DNA of 64,000 nucleotides from Magicicada septendecula (Eukaryota > Arthropoda > Insecta > Hemiptera > Cicadidae), in assembly GCA_034769895.1 (NCBI GenBank), contig CM068372.1:242010343-242074342 (forward strand), in the 5' to 3' direction. Each line of letters begins with the position of its first letter. The stretch's first letter is position 1. Both the position numbers and the translations under genes were made by a program. The notes under the pieces are model-generated. The model did no database searches and had not been told where the DNA came from. It saw only the letters and a program-made list of their open reading frames with translations. This document shows positions 22,652 through 34,501 of the stretch, piece after piece.

Positions 22652-24480
22652 CAACAAAAGATTAGTATTTTTACATTTTCTTATTAAATTAAATTATTTT
22701 CTTTAACTACCGTTTAAATTTATATTTAAATTATAATTATGTTTATAACTAAGTAATTATATTTAAAACTTTAAGTCTTTACTGTTCATATATAAGTTTC
22801 TTTTTGAGAGTTCTTTTCACTAACAAAAATATAATTGTTTATTTATCACCTGCATACTGCCGACATTACCGTTGTGTGTGTGTGTCCTGATCCTGAGAAT
22901 TTGATGATGATGATGATGATGATGATGATTATGCTGATGCTGTGTTCTCTGTCTCTAAGGTTTGTTGTTTGTGATGGTCCAGAGTTCCTCCATAAGTCTT
23001 GGTGTGTGTGGTAGAGATGTTGATCAGTCGGCAGACCGGCAGCGTGACGTTGTGTGAAGATTTCTTGAGTCTGATGTGCCGTCACTATACGAGCCCCGGC
23101 AGATTTTGAATTTGAATTGCCGCCGCATGAGTCTGGGCGCCCTTGATTGCTTGACTACTGGATTCAGAGACAAGGTTATTTTGTAAAACGTTCGCAGCGA
23201 CCTTGAGCGGCGATGTAATTTAGTTGGGCTGTGCACGGCTGATGGTGAAGTCATTCAGCTGGCCGTTTGGTCAGCTGACCCCTGTAAGATTACAATTTTC
23301 GACGTGCTTTTTAGCGAGCTGACTTCGGTTAAAGAAATGTAATCCTTGCTCTCATTTCGCTCATGACGTTCACAAGGAATTCATCTGACGGTCCAGGGGA
23401 ACTAGTTTGTTTCATGCTACCTGCTATCCACTATGAGCAGATAGTCTATAAAGTCGTTTCAGGGTCCTTGCTGTAGACGAGGGAAAGGGATTCCGATCGT
23501 GGTGACAAGACCATCCGCCACCATGGGCAGAGCAAGATAAAGAAAATGCCACTCCCCAAAGCCATCAGGTGAACCAGCGTGCATCTTAACATCCTGAAGC
23601 ATCGCTGACCCCATATAGCACGTAGACTTCAAGACCTCCGACACACACCACACATTTCAACCAGAGTGCTTCTCGATGCCAAGTCAGTCTTTAAAACAGG
23701 TGGGAACATTCCATTTACTAAATCAGTGAGCAGCAGTGCATAGATGGTTATTTGATTTACATGAAACACTAAATTCTTGTAAAAACATTGCCGTAAAGAT
23801 ATCAGAAGTACAGTGTTTGGTTCCTTAACAGTTTAATTAACTTTCAAAGTTGAAATTGTAATGAGAGAACAAGATGTAATCTGTTGAAAGCTGCAGTTAA
23901 CCTTTTCATATAATTTAATTCTAATTATTAACTGAAACCCAATGTTGAAGACTGATTAGAATTTTGTAATGTTTAAAAAAGAATCTAAAAGAATTCAGAA
24001 TTTAAAGAAAGATTGAAAATTATAACTTATCAGTAACATTTTAACTGTTTAAAGGCTGTACTTAAACCTTCATGTAATTAATTATAACTTACTGCTGTAA
24101 TTCATATTCTGTTTAAACTTATAAAGGATCCATTCTTTTATTACTTGAGTAACCTATTACTAACTGTATCTGCTAATGATCATTCATACAGAGTACATAT
24201 AGATCTATATATATATATTTGTTAATATGAAACTATATCCATGAGCAGTAATTTGTTGTACATTTATAAAATCCAAAGTTTGGTTAGAACCAGCCCTGTG
24301 ATTGCACACTTATATTTGTGAATTATATGATTAACTGCTAAAGGATCCACCTGTTATGTGCTTGATGAATTCTTGTTTAAATAACATTATTATTATGATG
24401 AACACATATTCTGTCAAATTTAAATAATTTACCTTATATTTTTTATCCGCTAAGCGATCTCTGTTATTTATATGTACAAC
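22652..24480. other. Intergenic stretch with a GC-richer patch
   Basis: A GAT/ATG microsatellite is at 22902-22929 and GTGTGTGTG at 22873. The patch at 23020-23660 is less AT-rich than its surroundings and has open frames 23024-23254 and 23459-23653 (minus; the latter contains GEWHFLYLALPMVADG), which I do not recognise. It could be an unrecognised exon or another repeat. 23700-24480 is AT-rich with nothing recognised. Confidence 0.35.
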
Positions 24481-24512
24481 ATGTTTCGGGGATAAATCCC
24501 CATCCTCAGGTA
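24481..24512 (-). ncRNA. Hammerhead-ribozyme-like motif
   Basis: The minus strand has CTGAGGA (24509-24503), a perfect GGGGA/TCCCC stem around TTTA, GAAAC (24487-24483) and ATGTT. Bases before CTGA (TTTAC) can pair with the GTACA after the cleavage point to form helix I, so this is the most complete hammerhead candidate in the window. It directly abuts a three-unit tandem array. Confidence 0.65.
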
Positions 24513-24517
24513 AAATT

Positions 24518-24832
24518 TATATACATAAAATGAATCTCGAAGCCAGTCAAGCAAATATAGTCTATAAATATACGAATGTCAAGACGAAAATATTGAAAAC
24601 CAACCTCAATATTAAATTTAATATACATAAAATGAATCTCGAAGCCAGCCAAGCAAATATAGTCTATAAATATAAGAATATCAAGATGAAAATATTGAAA
24701 ACCAACCTCAATATTAAATTTTAGTATATACATAAAATGAATCTCGAAGCCAGTCAAGCAAATATAGTCTATAAATATAAGAATATCAAGACGAAAATAT
24801 TGAAAACCAACCTCAATATTAAATTTAATATG
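24518..24832. repeat. Three-unit tandem array, about 103 bp per unit
   Basis: Units start with ATACATAAAATGAATCTCGA at 24521, 24623 and 24728 and end near 24832. They differ by only a few bases. The 83-codon open frame through it (minus) is a consequence of the repeat, not a gene. Confidence 0.9.
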
Positions 24833-25003
24833 ATTCTAACAGCGATCTGGAGACTATACATAAAATGACATATTCTGTGTATGTATATGTATGTGTGTAG
24901 ATATTTAAAACAAAAGGAAAGTTAAGAGCTGGTTTTTAAATTTAAATATTATTCTAAACTCTGATTGTGTATTAAGTTGTATAACGTTGATATGAGGAAA
25001 TTC

Positions 25004-25297
25004 AATAAAAGTTGTTATTGTTAAACAAGCGTTTTATTGCAAGTCCTGTCACCGTGGCCTCCAGCCATCTTTTGCTTCATCTAGGCCAATGGTCTAGTTT
25101 TAAATTTTTACGTAACGGCTGCAGCCGTTACAGATGCTCGAGAGTCTTACATCTGTAACGGTGTCTACTGGTCATTACATTAAAATTTTAAAACTAGACG
25201 CTTGGTCTAGATGGAAGAAAAATTGTGCCGAGGCCCATGATGACAGGACTTGCAAATAAAACACTCGTATAACAATAACAAACTTCTTTCTTTTATT
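25004..25297. repeat. Fold-back (MITE-like) inverted repeat
   Basis: The left arm (about 25004-25110) and right arm (about 25180-25297) are inverse copies with moderate divergence: ATTGCAAGTCCTGTCA at 25037 pairs with TGACAGGACTTGCAAAT at 25241, and CTAGTTTTAAA pairs with TTTAAAACTAG. The centre holds a perfect 20-bp palindrome (25112-25131, GTAACGGCTGCAGCCGTTAC) and a further CTGTAACG copy. No gene. Confidence 0.75.
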
Positions 25298-25496
25298 GGT
25301 GTTTCTACTTTCATAATTTTTAACATTATCATTACATGTTTTATAACAGTACTGACCAAATTGAATTATTGCTCTTAATGTTTCTCAATTTTCTTAATCA
25401 TTAAAAAAAATAATTATTGGATTATTTGATATACATATATATAGCTTTACAGCAATTCTCTTCTTTGACCTTTCTGGAAACATACACACATATATA

Positions 25497-27425
25497 TTAC
25501 AACATCACAACGATTTTAATGCGTTTATTTATTGATGTGTGTTAAATCTTTATGTACATTACATCACATTAAATTTGTGTGTGTGCAAGAATGAAGGTTG
25601 TAATCATAATAATAAGTCTATTTGATTGGTTTGTACATCATTTCAATTTTTATTAACACTTTTTTTATTTGTTTGCGGTTTAGAAACTCATTATTATTTT
25701 GACATATTTATTATGGGTAATTTCCAATCTCAGATTGCACGTTAATTTCTTATTTATTTTACGATTCCAAATGATTTGTATTTTTATGTACCGACTACGT
25801 ATAATTCGTAGTCTTATGTGACACAAAAACATATTATAAAATCTTATTGCTAATACATTGTTATAAATTTTCTAACTGCTCTCAACTAGCTCAATTCTCT
25901 TACCGATTATCTACTCTTTTAATTATCTAACTCTTTTTTTTTTATTATTACTAATTTCTCTTTGTTACTGCATATGCATTGCTTTCTATTAATTTCTCTG
26001 ACGAGGTCGTCATTTACTACTAACAGTTATAGTTTTTTTAAATTACAGTTACTGCTAACTCTTATCGTTACACAGTCTTTCATATTACTGTACTTAATGT
26101 ACAAACAAAAACATATCTACAACTATACAGTTACTTGACTCATCTTAGAATCAAATTGTTTATTCTTTTTCTCTTTAATATTTAAAGCCTTTTGATTCGG
26201 TCTTGGTTTCTGATAAATGCATGGTTAGTCACCTTGTTATTTGTGTGGTACATCTGAAGCGTATCCTCTTCGGTCCTGGAAGTCCTGGAGTCAGGTATTC
26301 TACGAGTCTTGTAGTCTCTCGTACTCTGGTTCACTGGATTCTCTCATTCCTGGTCATGGCCTCTGGTTCCAACTGCTCACTCGAATGGATGTGCAGTCTT
26401 GAAGACTCTGGTTTCTGCTTGTGGTTGATCTATGGTAGTTGTTGTATCTATGTAGATACTTTGGCTGCCATGGTTGTCAATCAATTCTAGAAGTTCTAGT
26501 TGTTGGACATAGCTTCCAGCTGTTCTGATGATTGAACGAGAATCGAGTTGTAGTTCTTGGACATAGCCTCTGGCCGCTATGATGGTCTGACGAGAAAAAA
26601 AAAGAAGATGTTTGTGCATTCCCGTATTTATACCAAGGCGCCAAAATCATGTCTCGACAATATTCTGCATGTTTGAAAGTGTCGAGACTGTCACTCTTAA
26701 CCCACGATTTATTGTTACACTTAATTTGCTCGTCTTCGCGAACTGCGAAGTCTTTAGCACATTATCCGATATTCATTCGATCAGTACTTTCTAGGTGTTC
26801 ATCATGCACAAACCGTTTTTCCTTATCTTACTTACTCTAATTACTATTGATGTTTAACTTCCTATCATTACACTTTCCATTCGTTTTTCACAATTTTTTA
26901 TACACTTGTTCGTTATTTTTAACCACACATTTTGGTGTCTTTAGTTTTTTGCTACCATGCACACAAGCATTATAAATTAATTTAAATACAATAATTTATA
27001 TCGTTACTGAAAAGGGTGGTGCTTTTCAGGAATGAACAAGTTGAACACACACAACCCTTTATGTGTGTACACACATACAAAGAGCAGCTGGCATCAATCA
27101 CCTGTCCCAACCTTCAAGTCAGGCGGCTCTTTTACAATTTATATTGCAGGCTGAATACTTATTATTATCAAAATGCATTATTTATTTCTTCTAATCACTT
27201 ATTTAAATTACTTGGTGCAATGCACAGTACTCAACCTATTTGTACTGTTGCATTATTCCCCTGCTTAATAAAAAAAAATGTAATAACTGGTTTATTAAAT
27301 TTTTCCCTTTTAAATTAGACAACAGTATATTAAAAATTTTTATCAAGCACATTTATTTACATTTAGTTCAAATAATAATGACTAGCTTATTATTTACTTT
27401 ACCCATATGCGTGGCGGGCTGAACA
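25497..27425 (-). repeat. 3' LTR of the level-1 gypsy element
   Basis: About 1.93 kb. The right edge (plus strand GGCGGGCTGAACA) is followed by a polypurine tract read on the minus strand. The left edge TTACAACATCACAACG is the point where similarity with the LTR at 62312 stops. Two copies of an AGCCTCYGGC-type unit of about 60 bp lie at about 26500-26600, downstream of the candidate TATA box in the direction of transcription. Confidence 0.75.
26624..26634 (-). promoter_or_regulatory. Candidate TATA box of the 3' LTR
   Basis: GGTATAAATAC on the minus strand, conserved in all three LTRs of this family at the same relative place. Confidence 0.5.
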
Positions 27426-27443
27426 ATTATTCCCCTCCCAACG
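27426..27443 (-). other. Polypurine tract of the level-1 element
   Basis: The minus strand reads TTGGGAGGGGAATAAT directly before the LTR, the expected primer for plus-strand DNA synthesis. Confidence 0.6.
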
Positions 27444-27579
27444 CCTGTTGAGTTGGTGTGTTCCATAACATCCGCTTTAAGTAGCGTTCGTCTCGTCTTT
27501 AATTAGCACAGTGACCTAGTTATTTATTCGTAGAATTTTCTTAAAGAGCTGGCATGGTATTTGCCCACTTCTTTCAGTA

Positions 27580-28420
27580 TTATGTCATCATATACGATGA
27601 AAGTTTGTTGTCCAATTTGTCTCTGCAACGTATAGGGTACATCGTATAATCTGAAGAATTTCTTCGCCATATTATCACTCGTTTATTATCACGTTTTCCC
27701 ACTGGATTGGTATTCAGCAATATTTTCTCTCCCACCTTAAATTTCTGCAACTTGTGAGTTCTACTGAATCGGTCAATTCTTTCATTACCTTTCTTCATAA
27801 TTCTCCGTTTTGCATGTGCAATTTTTATGCTTACTGGGACTGGTAAGTTCTGATTAGCAGGTTTCTGAACATACTTTCTCCAGAATCGGTTGGGTTGCCG
27901 ATCTTCTACAATCTCTGTCAGTGTATAGCTCGTAGCTTCGCTGTAATTTTCGTTCATAGCTTTCTCAAAGAGTGGTAAATATTCTGCCCATTTATTATGT
28001 TGTTTATGGCAGTATATTCATAAATATTTACCCAACTCCTTGTTCACTCTCTAGGCTAAATTTCCCTGTGGATGTCTGATGGATGTGAGTATGGGTTGTA
28101 TTCCATTTTCTCTCAATATTCTATATCATACCTCACTCTGAAATTGCACTCCTTGATCACTAAGAATCCTCTTCATTTTGCCATGTGTTGGAATATACTT
28201 TTGTAACAGAATTTTTATGACAGCTTTAGTGGTGGGTCTCATAATTGGATACAGGCGAACTGCCTTGGAAAATACATCTATACAGACTAGGATGTGTTTA
28301 ACAACTTGATCGAGATAAGGGCCCCAAGAAATCCACTGCAATTAATTATCCCTTCGCTTCCTTCTGTATACTCTGCATTCCCACATAGGTATGAAGATTG
28401 GGTTGTTTAGCAGTCTGGCA
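27580..28420 (-). pseudogene. Integrase part of the level-1 pol gene
   Basis: The core carries the catalytic aspartates in VDFLG/VCIDVFSK context and LSDQGVQF (28341-28126). The expected catalytic glutamate, after HPQGNLA, is a TAG stop (28051-28053) followed by RVNKELGKY, and there is another stop a few codons later. The C-terminal part (27957-27580) has KFKVGEKILL, the basic region before the usual GPY/F motif. A frameshift near 28400 separates this part from RNase H. Integrase would insert the cDNA into the genome; this copy cannot. Confidence 0.8.
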
Positions 28421-28421
28421 A

Positions 28422-30212
28422 TCATAACAATATTTTTAATTCATTTTTTATTTTTCTCCACATGTTATTAATTGTAAAATCTTTAAGGAATAAATAACAT
28501 TTTAATGCCGATGCATGAGCTAAGCTCTCATTAGTTGGTTTGATTAGCTTATGTAACATTCCATTAGACACCACAACTTTCCAATCATGTTTTATTAATT
28601 TGAAAAGAATGTTGTTATATATCTTACACTGAGCTGGTAGTTGAGATTGATTCTTTAGATTGTGTAAAGTAACATATTTATTCTGTTCACTTGCTAAACT
28701 TTGTAGCATTCCTTTTACTTCATTGCTAGCCTTAAATTGAATAGGTAATAGACGTATTTCATTATCTTCTTTATCGTAGATCTCTTCACATTCTTCTGGA
28801 ACATAACGACTTAAAATATCTGCAACGCTATTATCCTTTCCCTTGCAGTATTTGATGGTGAATGAGTACTCCCCGATGGCTAAAATCCACCTTAATAAAC
28901 GAGAGTTGGTGACTTTACATTTAAGTAGAAATGATAATGCTTGATGGTCTGTATGTATCTCAAAATGAGTCCCATAAATATAATATCGGAACTGTTTAAG
29001 AGCGTATACAATTGCAAGTATCTCTTTCTCTGATGTTGAGTAGTGCCGCTCTGCTCCTCTGAAAACTCTGCTCGCATAGGCGATGACCCTTAGGTTTTCT
29101 TCGGAGTCCTTCTGGTATAGCACACTTCCTACGGCATAATCACTAGAATCAGAATAAATAACGAATTTTCCTTCTCTTTGAGGATGATGTAACATGATGT
29201 TCTCTATGAATAACGTCTTTACTTGGTTGAAGGCTTCTTGATGATTCTCCTCCCACTTCCATTTTCATCCTTTCTTTGTTAATTCTAACAAAGGTTGAGT
29301 CCTCTCAACATACAACGGTGTGAACCTTCTGTAGTATCCAGTTAACCCCAAAAATGCACGTAAACCTTTAAGATTTCTTGGTATAGGAAAACTTGTTATA
29401 CTGGTTATCTTGGTAGGATCTGGTTGTATACCTGAGGATGAAATGATGTGTCCTAGGAATTGGATGGAGGTTTTTATGAATTCGCATTTGTCTAGGTTAA
29501 GGGACACGTTTGCTTACCTAAACTTATGGAATATTGTGCATAGATTTTTTATGTGTTCATTAAATGTCTTGAATACTACTAAAATATCATCTACAAAGAT
29601 CATTGTATAAGGTTCTACTTCTGGTCCTAAGGTTCTTTCTAAACACTTTACTATTGCTGCCAAACTCGTGCTTAATCCAAACGGTACTACCTTATGTTGG
29701 TAACACTTATTCTTGCACAGGAATGCAGTAAATTTTCTATCCTCTTCTCGGATTGGAATCTGCCAAAAACTTGAACGTAGATCGAGTTTCGTCAAGTAGC
29801 GTGCTCCTTCTAATTTTGTAAACAGCTTGTCCGCATTGGGTGCGCAGTCATACTCCTTCATTATAATACTGTTCAGCTCCCGCATGTCCAGGCATAGACG
29901 AATATCCCCGCTTTTCTTCTTTACTACAACTAGAGGATTTAAGAAGTTGCTGTTGGACCGTTCTATTACGTTATTATCCAGCATGTGACATATTTCCGTT
30001 TCTACTTCTTCCTCGTAGCGCATTGGAATCGGGTATGTCCTCCTGACGAATTTTGTTGGGTCTGTTACAGTGATGGTGTGTTCGTATACTGTCATCTGCG
30101 TCGGTGTTTCACTGAATATCTCTTCATACTCATTTATTATCTCGTGAAGCCGGCTTCTCTTCCTGTCTAGAGATATTGTCGGTGGTCTGACTTGTACAAC
30201 GAGTTGGTGCAT
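28422..30212 (-). pseudogene. Reverse transcriptase and RNase H of the level-1 pol gene
   Basis: One frame covers the whole segment with nonsense codons at about 29511, 29262 and nearby. Reverse transcriptase: NPLVVVKKKSGDIRLCLDMREL, LDLRSSFWQIP, VPFGLS and the catalytic FVDD, then FLGHIISSSGIQPDP and LRAFLGLTGYYRRF. RNase H: YSDSSDYAVGSVLYQ, STSEKEILAIVYAL, HTDHQAL and GKDNSVADILSR, which keep the usual acidic residues. After it come remnants of the integrase zinc-binding segment. This is a standard Ty3/gypsy order (PR-RT-RH-IN). Confidence 0.85.
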
Positions 30213-30716
30213 ATTGAACCTTCAGTTTAGTTACAACAATAGGTGGCTCACTTACCTTATACTGTCTCTCTTCTTCATTCATATTTATGTTATGTTGAAC
30301 ACCCTTATAATTACATATTATCTTATTCTTACTGATATCAATCTTAGCACCTAGTACACTCAATAAATCAATTCCTATAATACCATCATATATCAACTTA
30401 TTCATAATAATCATTGGACATTCTACAGCTAATTTTTCATACGTCATGGTTACATATGCTTGTTGTTTTACTTTTTCTTGTTTTACTTTTCTTGTTTATT
30501 TGTAACAGTTGTAATGTTCATATTATTTACAGGTAACATTGCTGTACTCTTAAAATAATTTTTATTTTGTTGAACCCAAGTAGCGTTTAGAACTGACAGC
30601 TGACTACCCGTGTCCACTAACATTTCAATTAGACAGTTATTAATATAAACATCCACAATGGGGCACTTTGTGTGAGCGCGCTCCGCTTGGCTTATATCTT
30701 GGTCTGTACTAAGCAA
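30213..30716 (-). pseudogene. Aspartic protease region of the level-1 element
   Basis: LVDTGSQLSVLNATW (in the frame 30716-30483) is the retropepsin active site with the catalytic Asp in DTGS. The next frame (30447-30130) has IMNKLIYDGIIGIDLLSVLGAKIDI, the second conserved protease segment (IIGxDFLxxxxAxID). A frameshift separates them. The protease would cut the Gag-Pol precursor. Confidence 0.75.
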
Positions 30717-30779
30717 TTCATCGCGTATGTCACCCGGATATATGTTGTTTATTGTATACTGCCTTTTGTGTTTCCTAAG

Positions 30780-31790
30780 TCATTGTTTAGAAGTTGAGGG
30801 TGTGTTCGACGCTTCCTCTGAGCCTTCCTTCTTTGACGTATTGTGCATTTTTACCGCATTTACCCCTCTTTCATACAGCTTAGGAAATCGTTTGTTTGAG
30901 CTGGGCCAAATGTAACCTCCCTTACTGCTCCTGTTTTTCTGCTTCGTGCGACGTTCCACCTGTTCACCGCCTTCCACTTGTTGTGTCGTTGGCTGGTGCA
31001 CGTAGTACATAGTTGGTTTATTTACCATGTGTTGTACTGGTGATCTATTTATTGTGTGTGACGTTGTGGATTTATACTCATCACGGTTGTAATTTTAGTT
31101 ATAATTATCTTGTGGTTGATAATTGTGCTGAGTGTTTTCTCCGTGAGTGATATTCTCAGATAGAGTTATAAGTATTAAAAATTCTTCTATCGTTTTAATA
31201 CCCTGTGTGTATACAGCTAGTTGGGTATTTTGCTAAAAATGGTAAGACAGTTTAGATATTATCTCATATTCTGAAAACTAAGGTTTTAGATGTTTCATTC
31301 GTTCAATTTGTGCTATTGTATATTGTTCCATACTTTGACGACCATGAATATCATATCTACCATAACTAGTTGATCACGTATTTGGCATTGTGTATGGATA
31401 TTCCAATATCTATTTTCGAATGAGTCTCAGAATTGTTGATAATTTGTGACATTATCAGATATTATAGTATACCATTGTTCTGCTGACTCTTTAAGATGTC
31501 AGGTAACAAAGGCTATTTTTTTGTTATCATTAATGGTACTACCAATCTTTTCCATTTCCTTTTCGCAGTTCACCAAAAACTCCATACTGTTCTCCCATTT
31601 ATTACATGCAAAAGTTGGTTTAACTCTATCTTTGACTGGCACTGGATACATCATCAACGGTGCTAGAGTTAACTGCATAGAAGTAGTACCGTCAAGGTCA
31701 CTCACTTTCACTGCTTCTCCCTGTCACCTCCACGCCCCTCGCCCAGCGTTGTTGCCGGCTAGTACAGTGTGTAGCGTTTTAGCAGTGTTA
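30780..31790 (-). pseudogene. Gag fragments of the level-1 element
   Basis: The frame 31711-31499 encodes FACNKWENSMEFLVNCEKEM and later INDNKKIAFVT, resembling the capsid part of gypsy Gag proteins. The frame 31028-30780 is basic and Glu-rich and may be the Gag C-terminus. I saw no CCHC or other zinc-binding pattern between them, but the region is broken by stops. Confidence 0.5.
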
Positions 31791-31799
31791 CAAAAGCAA

Positions 31800-32780
31800 A
31801 TTTCATACATCCACCTTATATTGCTCGTTTCAAATTTATTTATGCATATCACGTAAATGAATTTTTTTTATCAGGAATAATTAGTTGTGGGTAACATTAC
31901 TCAGTTAATTTCTGGGCGCCAGTATTTGAGCTATAAAAATTTGTGTGAGTCGGCAACATATTTTTTGTTGTCGCGTAAATATCTACAGAATTTCTATCTT
32001 TGCGTTTCTTCTCTTTCTTTGGCTTCTTTTGTTATGATTTGCAGTTCTCTGAAACTACGATTTATACTGCGCTGGTTTTTCTTATGTTAGAATCTAAAGC
32101 TTTTATCAGTACACACAATAACTTTACGAAGTACCATTAGGTCAGTTATTTTGTGTTTTCCGTACAGTGAACTTACTTATTTAAAGTTTTACTGTTTTCT
32201 TCATGGGCGGTTATCCTACAGACTGACAGCTGTCTGAGAACGCTGACCTTGCCTGCTGTTGTCGCTTTAATTTTTTAATACTCACGGTCTTTTCCCTTTT
32301 GTAAATGAATCTGTTTTTGTTCTCTGCACGGCCATTCCTAAGCCATATGGTTCGGAAGTTCTGTTAGGTATAGGCCTATGTACACATTTGGTATGCAAAT
32401 TGCATGTCGGCATGTCTTTTCGGTAAATATTGCTGTCTGACACTTATGAATGCCTGTCATTTTACACTCCCCTCAAAAATGTGTATTTTTACTGGTCGCG
32501 CTACTACCTTTCTTCCGTTGCACAAAGATAAATAGGACTGAGCAATTTCTGTAAACAAAATTGTCGCTGTTGTGGCAAAAGCCAATCCCATTTCAGTTAC
32601 AGTACCCCATTCCAAGTAGGTTGGGTGAACCAGGTGAGGAAGAGATGAATTACCAACAAACATCCAACATATTTATCGTCCTTAGTATTGTTGACAGACA
32701 TTTCGTGCGTTTCATGTGAACGGTTGACGTCTTTATTGTAGACAGTGTGTGTATTAGTTAATTCAATACTTTGTATTTAT
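31800..32780. other. No gene recognised; left flank of the DDE transposon
   Basis: Nothing recognised. The left end of the transposon whose gene starts at 32782 should lie here or nearer, but I could not find inverted repeats matching sequence after 34203. Confidence 0.35.
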
Positions 32781-32781
32781 T

Positions 32782-34203
32782 ATGAGTGATATAGAGGTAC
32801 AGTATCCTACATTTAGTTCTGGTATAAGCAACGGCGGTGTACGTGCGGGCCGAGAGGGCATTAGAAAACAAAGTAAAGTCATCATAGCAAATGTTTACAA
32901 GTTTTTTAAAAATCTTGCTTATAATGAAGAAGCCAGGAGGAACATAAACTTTGTACAAGTTCGAAAATTGACAGCGGAAGCTTATGGCATTTCTGAACAC
33001 TCGGTGCAACGTATTAGCAATACCGTTGCTTCGGCAGATGATCAAGGTGTGAGCTTTGTGTTCAGTTCTCCAAGGAAAGGGCATAAACAGGAATACAAAA
33101 ACACTGAACTGGACAATTTTAATAAACAAATAGTCTGCAGGACCGTACTAGAATATTACGACCGAGGGGAATACCCCACTGCAAGCAAAATTCGGGCTAA
33201 TGTGTGTCAGAAAATCGATTATTATGGTTCAGAAGCATCCGTACTTCGCCTTCTGAAAGTGCTTGGTTTTAAATTTAAGAAGTGGAACGATGGACAAAAC
33301 TTTTTAATGGAGCGCAGAGACATTGCTGCCTTGAGAGCAAAGTTTTTGAGAACCATGCTAATACATCGTACGGAGGACAACAGGCCAATAATTTATTTGA
33401 ATGAAACCTGCATATCACAGAATCATACGAATAAATACATCTGGCAAGACTCCAGAGGGAACGGTGGGCTGAAAGTACCTATTGGTAGAGGTGGCTGGCT
33501 GATTATTGCACATGCTGGATCTGCAAGTACAGGTTTCATAGCAGGTGCCAAACTTGTCTTTCGTGGTAGTAAGCATTCAGCTGAATCTGACTACCACACA
33601 GAAATGAATGCTGTAGTTTTTAAGACCTGGTTTGTTGGTATGTTGTGCTCCTTGGAAGAAGGCTCTGTCATCGTGATGGATAATGCCAGCTATCATTCTG
33701 TATAAATAGATAAACCACCATGTTCAAACTGGCGTAAAGCGGATATCATGGAGTGGCTGCATAAGAAGAGAATTTAATTTTCCACAGCTGAAACCAGGGA
33801 TGAACTTCTTTCTAAAGAAGAGATCCAAACGGCCAAGAAGACATACGAATTGGATCAACTGGCAAATGAAATGGGACATACAGTAGTGTGCCTGCCACCA
33901 TATCATTGTCAGTATAATCCGATCGAGCTGATATGGGCCCAAGTTAAACGGTATGTTGTAAACAAGAATACGACTTTCAGATTAGCCGATATTAAACAAC
34001 TTGTACACGAAACTTTGGACAGGATAACTCAGGAAGACTGGGAGAAGTGCGTAAGACATGCGGAGGCACTACAAGAAGCCGATTACTCAAAGCAGTGCAC
34101 GAGACACACCACAGTGGAGCCATTCATCATACACTTACGTGTGAGTAGTGACAGCGAAACTGAGTCCAGTGAATCCGAAGACGAATTACTGCAGGAGTGT
34201 TAA
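32782..34203 (+). pseudogene. DDE transposase with long D-E spacing (Sailor/DD82E-like)
   Basis: One frame runs from ATG 32782 to 34203 with two in-frame TAA stops (33703-33705 and about 33775-33777). Catalytic blocks: IIYLNETCIS (the first Asp is Asn here), VIVMDNASYHS and YNPIELIWAQVK. About 81 residues separate the second Asp and the Glu, far more than the 34 of mariner/Tc1. Established knowledge as I recall it: a DD82E group of the IS630-Tc1-mariner superfamily, called Sailor, has this spacing. The N-terminus has helix-turn-helix-like segments (VRKLTAEAYGISEHSVQRI). The C-terminus is acidic and Ser-rich. The stops and the D-to-N change make it inactive. Confidence 0.75.
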
Positions 34204-34307
34204 GAAGTGTATATAGGTGGTAAACGTGTCTATAGCGAAGCATAGTATTTTCTATTTTTATTGAAACAGGTTTTCTTCAGGAGTGTTATGAATGTGCTCT
34301 GTGCTAT

Positions 34308-34325
34308 CACTTTGCAAAGTGATAA
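34308..34325. repeat. 18-bp perfect palindrome
   Basis: ATCACTTTGCAAAGTGAT, between the DDE transposase gene and the level-2 LTR. It may be part of the transposon's right end. The rest of 34204-34501 is AT-rich and unrecognised. Confidence 0.6.
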
Positions 34326-34501
34326 TTGTGTGACTAACCCTATTTGAGGTGAGTTTTTCAACATACTGCTTATTTATAATAGTCATAAGGAATTCTATAG
34401 TTTATAAAATAAGAAAAATTTAAATTATAAAATTTGTAAGGACAATTCATAAAATATAGAATTATAAATTTAAATTCTATATTTAAAGATTTATAATATA
34501 C

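Noticed and set aside
23459..23653. Minus-strand frame containing GEWHFLYLALPMVADG
   Set aside because: Looks protein-like but matches no family I can name and lacks convincing splice sites; left as unexplained sequence.
24506..24757. 83-codon open frame with repeated GFEIHFMYI
   Set aside because: It is the translation of the 103-bp tandem array, not a gene.
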